From NCBI GenBank assembly GCA_025362915.1, contig JANYEU010000131.1, positions 1 to 9,592 on the forward strand: DNA of 9,592 nucleotides, read 5' to 3'. Every line of letters starts with the position of its first letter. Position 1 is the first letter of the stretch. Below, piece by piece: positions 6,166 through 9,592 of the stretch. The notes below the pieces were generated by a model. It saw only the letters and a list, made by a program, of their open reading frames with translations. It was not told the DNA's origin and searched no databases. The DNA is from Chitinophagaceae bacterium (GTDB lineage: Bacteria > Bacteroidota > Bacteroidia > Chitinophagales > Chitinophagaceae). Both the position numbers and the translations under genes were made by a program.

Positions 6166-7125
6166 TCATGATTTCGACTTGTCGCGAGGAATTACCTGAA
6201 TTTTGGCAAATTTTGTAGTGGATGGGTTTTGGTACGATACCTTACTATATCCTTTTGTAGTAACAAACTTTTCTCCAGGTCCCAAAACAATAGGATTGGT
6301 GGTGATTACGGTTTTTCCCTTATGAATGTTTATGGGTTCTTCACCCATATTTACTATTATACTTCCTATTTTTACTTCTTGTTTTAGCTTATCTTCTCCG
6401 ATGGCAAGCTTTAGGTTTTTTATTTTTTCCACTCTAGGAGCCGTTATCACTTTTATTCCATAAACGCCAAGCGCCTTTTCATTACCCTCGTACAGTTTCA
6501 TCAAGAAATTGGTAATCAACAATAAATTGGCAAAAGGCAAAGAACTTTTTGTTTCCATTACCTGATGCGCATCTTCCGAATTGGTGGTTGCTGTTTTAAA
6601 AGTGTCATTTATAGCCACAGCATCTGTGGTGTTGGTTACACAGAGAGCCAGATTGAGGCCTTTTTTGGTAAGATATTGCGCCAAAGGACTAGTATTTGTA
6701 CCCGTATAACTATCATTCTTCGCCTTAAAAGCAATAATAAAGGTTAAAAACAAGGCAGGATCGGTGGCAATGGTCACTTTGCCGCCATTGGTAACTACTA
6801 CATTCCAATCGCCAAGACTTTTATACTCAGGATTGTAATATCCTTTCAAAAATTGGACTGCTTTTGTTACACTTTTTATAACAGGGTTCAACAATTTATC
6901 GCGTTGTGCACACAGGTTCTCGCTTTGCTTATTATACGTCAAAAAGCTGGTATATTTCAACGCAGCGGCATCAACAAGTACTTTATCGGCCGTCAAATCT
7001 ATTCCATGATCGGCCAAAAAAGCAACAAGTTCACCATGAATGCCGTCATCATCCACTTTTGTTTTAATATCTTCAAACAATAACTGTTGCCCAGGGAAAG
7101 TTTTAGGTAATTCTTTACGAGACAT
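6166..7125 (-). CDS. Unrecognised 319-residue protein with internal duplication
   Basis: I do not recognise a named family. It begins MSRKELPKTFPGQQ, is rich in Lys, Thr and Asn, has no signal peptide or membrane helix and is probably cytoplasmic. The N-terminal two thirds look helical with two related halves 115 residues apart: FLKGYYNPEYKSLGDWNVVV (residues 92-111) and FLMKLYEGNEKALGVYGIKV (207-226) share F, L, Y, K, LG and the final V. The last 75 residues look beta-rich (VKIGSIIVNMGEEPINIHKG, then NPIVLGPGEKFVTTKGYSKV). The ATG at 7125 is preferred over an in-frame GTG at 7173, because the extra 16 residues are AT-driven and do not look like the rest. The gene stands alone, bracketed by two interspersed repeats and followed by the 21-base array. 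It reads as a real gene from its length and residue composition. Its function is unknown. Confidence 0.75.
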   Translation of the reverse strand: MSRKELPKTFPGQQLLFEDIKTKVDDDGIHGELVAFLADHGIDLTADKVLVDAAALKYTSFLTYNKQSENLCAQRDKLLNPVIKSVTKAVQFLKGYYNPEYKSLGDWNVVVTNGGKVTIATDPALFLTFIIAFKAKNDSYTGTNTSPLAQYLTKKGLNLALCVTNTTDAVAINDTFKTATTNSEDAHQVMETKSSLPFANLLLITNFLMKLYEGNEKALGVYGIKVITAPRVEKIKNLKLAIGEDKLKQEVKIGSIIVNMGEEPINIHKGKTVITTNPIVLGPGEKFVTTKGYSKVSYQNPSTTKFAKIQVIPRDKSKS

Positions 7126-7161
7126 TTTATTTTCATTTAGCAAGTAATCTAATAGAATATT

Positions 7162-7202
7162 TATTAGGCTCACAAATTACTATTAAGTTGACATATTAGG
7201 CT
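7162..7202. repeat. Direct 9-base repeat TATTAGGCT upstream of the 319-residue gene
   Basis: TATTAGGCT occurs at 7162-7170 and again at 7194-7202, 32 bases apart (about three helical turns), 37-77 bases upstream of the ATG at 7125. The spacing would suit an operator bound by a dimer, but chance in AT-rich DNA is possible. Confidence 0.3.
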
Positions 7203-7511
7203 GGAATTATAATCTATTTTTCTATTCGAGGCATTTTTTATGGCTTTTGTGGATAAATAAATGGATAAATGGGGAATTGTTGAAGAAAACGAAGAAAAAA
7301 TGAATTTTGGATTGAATTTTTTTGTTTTTATTTTCTCCATCATCTTCCCGTCTTTGGGAGGTACGAAGCAATCTGACCATTATTGCGTAGTCAAAAAAGA
7401 TAGAAGAAGGCTTAAAGTAGTAAAAAAGGTTGCTTCGTGCCTCGCAAAGACGCGAAGACCGAAGCGAATGGGAGAAGAAAGGGGAGAGGTAATGGATAAA
7501 GCCACCCTTAT
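7174..7511. other. Intergenic region of 338 bases with a repeat pair
   Basis: It holds most of the 9-base direct repeat region and the second interspersed inverted repeat (7349-7452). An open frame on the + strand (7261-7557) runs through the repeat, overlaps the Rieske gene end and has no family features, so it is not called. No clear promoter of the Bacteroidota type was found for the gene at 6166-7125, and no terminator is evident behind the Rieske gene. Confidence 0.55.
7349..7452. repeat. Interspersed inverted repeat, copy 2 (CATTGCGAGG family)
   Basis: The left arm (7349-7373) reads CGTCTTTGGGAGG, TACGAAGCAATC and the right arm (7428-7452) GGTTGCTTCGTG, CCTCGCAAAGACG. They are reverse complements with three mismatches in 25, separated by 54 bases. 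The right arm matches the right arm of copy 1 (5764-5788) except at two positions. The two copies lie on either side of the 21-base array and the 319-residue gene. Confidence 0.7.
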
Positions 7512-7934
7512 CTACAACATAATAATCAGTTTATCCTCTTCAACGAGTGTTTTGTAACTCTTTAATGCTTTTTCTGCCGGACCTTTCATCACTTTTCCAT
7601 TCTTATTAAATACGCTGCCGTGCAATGAACACGAATAGCCATTTTTCCCATTTACTTCCAACTGATTTTCCTGATGTGTGCATTGCAATAACAAGGCTGT
7701 ATAGCTAGAATCGGTTTTTTGCACGGCAATATCATAATACCATCCTTGCGGACGAACGATTTGTAGGCTGTTTGTAGCAAATATTGACAGCGGAACAGTT
7801 ATTTTTTTATCCAAAACAGTGGTTTTAAATACAGGATAAGCAGTTCCGCAGGCTGATAGTTCTGCTATTGAGGCACCTGCGGCTCCTAGCAGGCAAATTT
7901 TGCAAGTTATTTTTATAAAATTTCTTCTTTCCAT
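7512..7934 (-). CDS. Small Rieske [2Fe-2S] lipoprotein
   Basis: A 140-residue exported electron-transfer protein. The N-terminus MERRNFIK is a twin-arginine signal (RRxFIK), followed by a hydrophobic stretch and the lipobox LSAC with acylation site C29, so it is probably folded with its cluster in the cytoplasm, exported by Tat and anchored to a membrane as a lipoprotein. Cluster ligands are complete: C85-T-H87 and C102-S-L-H105, with GSVFNKNGKV after the second pair as in Rieske ferredoxin-like domains. It is shorter than cytochrome bc1/b6f Rieske subunits and lacks the partner genes (cytochrome b, c1), so a role in that complex is not supported here. The electron partner is unknown; a soluble-type Rieske domain serving a periplasmic oxidoreductase is plausible. 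The gene stands alone, divergent from the lipoprotein gene at 8244. Confidence 0.93.
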   Translation of the reverse strand: MERRNFIKITCKICLLGAAGASIAELSACGTAYPVFKTTVLDKKITVPLSIFATNSLQIVRPQGWYYDIAVQKTDSSYTALLLQCTHQENQLEVNGKNGYSCSLHGSVFNKNGKVMKGPAEKALKSYKTLVEEDKLIIML

Positions 7935-8085
7935 TGATAGTCAAATATTTTTAATGATTTATTAGTAGCTATGAAATATTAAATAACCTTAGCTGATACT
8001 TCTTTTAAACAATAGTGTATGATAGCGTTCAAATCTAAGGCTTACATTCTTATTCTTATTTTAATTAAGCACCAAAAGACAGCGG

Positions 8086-8093
8086 CAAAAGTA
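8086..8093 (-). promoter_or_regulatory. Possible -7 element for the Rieske gene
   Basis: TACTTTTG followed by CCGC on the - strand is an exact match to TAnnTTTG. No TTTG lies 19-21 bases upstream, only TTTT, so the -33 half is poor. The leader to the ATG at 7934 would be about 145 bases. A second exact match, TAGATTTG at 8030-8037, would give a leader near 90 bases. Confidence 0.35.
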
Positions 8094-8185
8094 GGGGAGA
8101 GGGCAAAACGGAAAATCCCGATTGGGTAAAATTGCATTACGGAATAGGGAATTAGGGTTTTTGTGGTGAATTGATAAAAGGTTGA

Positions 8186-8218
8186 TTGGAGAAAGTAATT
8201 TTAATATGCCTATTTTTA
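8186..8218 (+). promoter_or_regulatory. Possible promoter for the gene at 8244
   Basis: TTG at 8186-8188 and TATTTTTA at 8211-8218 (seven of eight matches to TAnnTTTG) are 22 bases apart. Transcription would start near 8225, leaving a leader of about 20 bases before the ATG. The site is close to, but not exactly, the consensus. Confidence 0.35.
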
Positions 8219-8243
8219 CCACACTAATAATAAACTAACCTAA

Positions 8244-9164
8244 ATGAAGCTAGATTTTGCCTTTTTTAAAAGAGTAATTCCACTTTTTATAGTTATTTTC
8301 TGTACTTCTTGCGCCACTATCTTTAATAGTAAGCGAACTACTGCCAATATCCACACATACCCTGATCATGCGGAGATAATATTGAATAAAAAAGATACTT
8401 TTTGCTGCAATGTAGAGTTGGTTTCTATGTTGCGGTCGGGTTATCCACTAGAAATAAAGGTGAAAAAAGACTCTTTGGAGAAAACGGTGTTTGTAAAGCC
8501 TATCTTATCATCTACTTTTATCTTTCCTAACCTATTTTCGTTAGGATTTTATGGTATTGGCTATCCGCTTGATTTAATTGGGCGTAAAAGATTTACTTAT
8601 CCCAACGATATTTATATAAACATGAATGAGAAGGGGGATAAATACCGCACAGCTACAGATAATCAGCTGCTAAACGTTGTTTTGCATATCCCGTTGGTTA
8701 ATAATTACGCGTTTTCTAATAGCAATTACTTCGGAGGGTTTGGTTTTGCCGGAAGTGCAGAATTATTTGTTGACGAAAAGAATTATTTATCCTTTGGATT
8801 TGGTAGTTATCCTTCAGTTCTTTTTGATCTCTTTAATTATGACTATAAAAACTATGGTTATCTTACCTTGTCGGCAAACCATCGATTTGGAAGACTGCAT
8901 TTGGGAGGAGGAATATCGCGGCAAAAGTATTCTGCAAACAATTTTTACAACAATGAGGGCTATAAGAATGGTTATGGCCTAAAATTGGAAGCACAATACC
9001 AAATATCAGAAAGGTGGTATCTTTCTTATTTCTATTTACCGTTGTTAATACACGGGGCTGACAACAGTAAGGGAAGTTTTTCTTTTTCTTCTTTTGAACT
9101 TAACTATAAAATAGCTGCACTTAAGAAGCAATGGAATTTTTCTGTAGCAGCCTCAAGGCATTAA
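8244..9164 (+). CDS. Outer-membrane-type lipoprotein, 'CATIF' N-terminus with beta-rich C-terminal part
   Basis: A 306-residue protein of unassigned function. The signal peptide ends at the lipoprotein cysteine C23 in FCTSCATIF; 'SCATIF(N)' is typical of Bacteroidota lipoproteins, but here the -3 residue is Cys rather than Leu. Residues 30-75 (TTANIHTYPDHAEIILNKKD) resemble a PEGA-like surface domain, which usually follows this type of start. A hydrophobic, Gly/Phe-rich stretch is at 84-110 (FIFPNLFSLGFYGIGYPLDL). Residues 140-306 alternate polar and aromatic residues (FGGFGFAGSAELFV, YLSFGFGSYPSV, YGYLTLSANHRFG, NGYGLKLEAQYQIS, ERWYLSYFYLPL), as in small outer-membrane beta-barrels. A surface or outer-membrane role is inferred, with no enzyme motif seen. 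It stands alone between the divergent Rieske gene and moaC. Confidence 0.8.
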   Translation: MKLDFAFFKRVIPLFIVIFCTSCATIFNSKRTTANIHTYPDHAEIILNKKDTFCCNVELVSMLRSGYPLEIKVKKDSLEKTVFVKPILSSTFIFPNLFSLGFYGIGYPLDLIGRKRFTYPNDIYINMNEKGDKYRTATDNQLLNVVLHIPLVNNYAFSNSNYFGGFGFAGSAELFVDEKNYLSFGFGSYPSVLFDLFNYDYKNYGYLTLSANHRFGRLHLGGGISRQKYSANNFYNNEGYKNGYGLKLEAQYQISERWYLSYFYLPLLIHGADNSKGSFSFSSFELNYKIAALKKQWNFSVAASRH

Positions 9165-9215
9165 CTGTATTAGAGTACATTATATTCGCCAGAAATAAAG
9201 TGAAATGATGGATTT

Positions 9216-9247
9216 TTTGACTTTAAATAAGTTAAAATTTAGGTTTT
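9216..9247 (+). promoter_or_regulatory. Promoter of moaC
   Basis: TTTG (9216-9219) and TAGGTTTT (9240-9247, seven of eight matches to TAnnTTTG) are separated by 20 bases, the preferred Bacteroidota spacing. Transcription would start near 9254, about 20 bases before the ATG at 9273. This is the best promoter match in the window. Confidence 0.55.
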
Positions 9248-9272
9248 AAAAGGATTTAATATTTAATTGATA

Positions 9273-9592
9273 ATGAATAATATTACACATAAGGTAAGTA
9301 GCCTACGAAAAGCAGTTGCAACGGCAACTGTTACAGTATCCAAACAAGAAACCATCGATGCCATTAACAATAAGTTGGTGCCAAAAGGTGATGTGTTTGA
9401 GTTCTCGAGGGCTGCCGGTCTGTTAGCCATCAAAAAGACGAGTGATGTGATACCAGATTGTCATCCATTGCCTATTGAGTTTGCGGCTATCAAGCATTCT
9501 ATCGAGGGATTGGCGATAACCATCTCTGTGGAAGTGCATACAATCTATAAAACGGGCGTTGAGGTGGAGGCAATGCACGGCGCTAGCATAAC
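9273..9592 (+). CDS. moaC: Cyclic pyranopterin monophosphate synthase MoaC, probably MoaC-MoaB fusion, 5' part
   Basis: Molybdenum cofactor synthesis: MoaC converts the MoaA product into cyclic pyranopterin monophosphate. The frame is open to the right edge; 106 codons are visible. Motifs are KGDVFEFSRAAG (residues 38-49, active-site Lys38), IPDCHPLPIEF (60-70, active-site His64) and KTGVEVEAMHGAS (93-105). The C-terminal part with the conserved YDMxK motif lies outside. 'IPDCHPLP' and 'VEAMHGAS' are the variants I associate with the fused MoaC-MoaB proteins of Bacteroidota, in place of the E. coli 'IPLCHPL' and 'MEALTAAS', so a bifunctional protein is likely; this needs the following sequence. 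The ATG is chosen because homology starts right after it (NNITHKVSSLRKA). It has its own promoter at 9216-9247. Confidence 0.93.
   Translation, partial: MNNITHKVSSLRKAVATATVTVSKQETIDAINNKLVPKGDVFEFSRAAGLLAIKKTSDVIPDCHPLPIEFAAIKHSIEGLAITISVEVHTIYKTGVEVEAMHGASI

Larger units (their letters stand above)
7935..8243. other. 309-base divergent intergenic region
   Basis: It separates the divergent Rieske and lipoprotein genes and should carry promoters for both. Two exact -7 matches face the Rieske gene (TACTTTTG at 8086-8093 and TAGATTTG at 8030-8037, both - strand), and a weaker pair faces the gene at 8244. No open frame, RNA gene or strong hairpin was seen. Confidence 0.5.

Noticed and set aside
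5891..6199. 102-codon + strand gene over the tandem array
   Set aside because: The frame is open only because the repeat unit lacks stops in all frames. It overlaps the neighbouring gene and has no start context or family features; kept as a finding only.
7126..7173. GTG at 7173 as start of the 319-residue gene
   Set aside because: The 16 added residues are coded by AT-rich DNA containing part of the direct repeat, with no ribosome site, and an ATG lies in frame at 7125.
7188..7213. E. coli-like promoter TTGACA with TATAAT on the + strand
   Set aside because: The spacer is 14 bases instead of about 17, Bacteroidota use a different consensus, and there is no credible gene downstream.
7261..7557. 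98-codon + strand gene
   Set aside because: It runs through the interspersed inverted repeat and the 3' end of the Rieske gene; its residues are a translation of the repeat.

Overview
The window (9592 bases, AT-rich, about 38-40% G+C by eye) looks like a chromosomal segment of a member of the Bacteroidota, plausibly the Chitinophagaceae or relatives. The signs are weak Shine-Dalgarno signals, several promoter-like pairs of the Bacteroidota type (TTTG, about 19-21 bases, TAnnTTTG), a MoaC of the kind fused to MoaB in this phylum, 'CATIF' lipoproteins and YafK-like L,D-transpeptidases. The lineage is inferred from these features, not from a database search.

Bases 1-2003 (+ strand) hold housekeeping genes: the 3' part of pyrR (PRPP-binding uracil phosphoribosyltransferase-like regulator), pyrB (aspartate carbamoyltransferase, pyrimidine synthesis) and coaD (phosphopantetheine adenylyltransferase, CoA synthesis). 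A hairpin built from diverged 7-base repeats separates pyrR from pyrB. Bases 2026-5447 (- strand) hold an envelope and signalling group. It runs from a secreted YafK/DpaA-like L,D-transpeptidase-fold protein, to a membrane hybrid histidine kinase with a CHASE3-like sensor and its own receiver domain, to a stand-alone receiver protein that closely resembles that receiver. No output domain is seen.

Bases 5448-7511 are the unusual part. An unrecognised 319-residue protein gene (- strand) with an internal duplication is followed at its 3' side by nine units of a 21-base tandem repeat centred on the palindrome TTCTTCGAAGAA. Both are bracketed by two copies of an inverted interspersed repeat carrying GTTGCTTC and CCTCGCAA motifs. 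A hairpin followed by a T-rich run, on the - strand, separates this block from the transpeptidase promoter.

Bases 7512-9592 hold a small Tat-exported Rieske [2Fe-2S] lipoprotein (- strand), a divergent 306-residue lipoprotein with a beta-rich C-terminal part (+ strand), and the 5' part of moaC, probably moaCB (molybdenum cofactor synthesis), behind the best promoter match in the window. No tRNA, rRNA, CRISPR array or transposase gene was seen.
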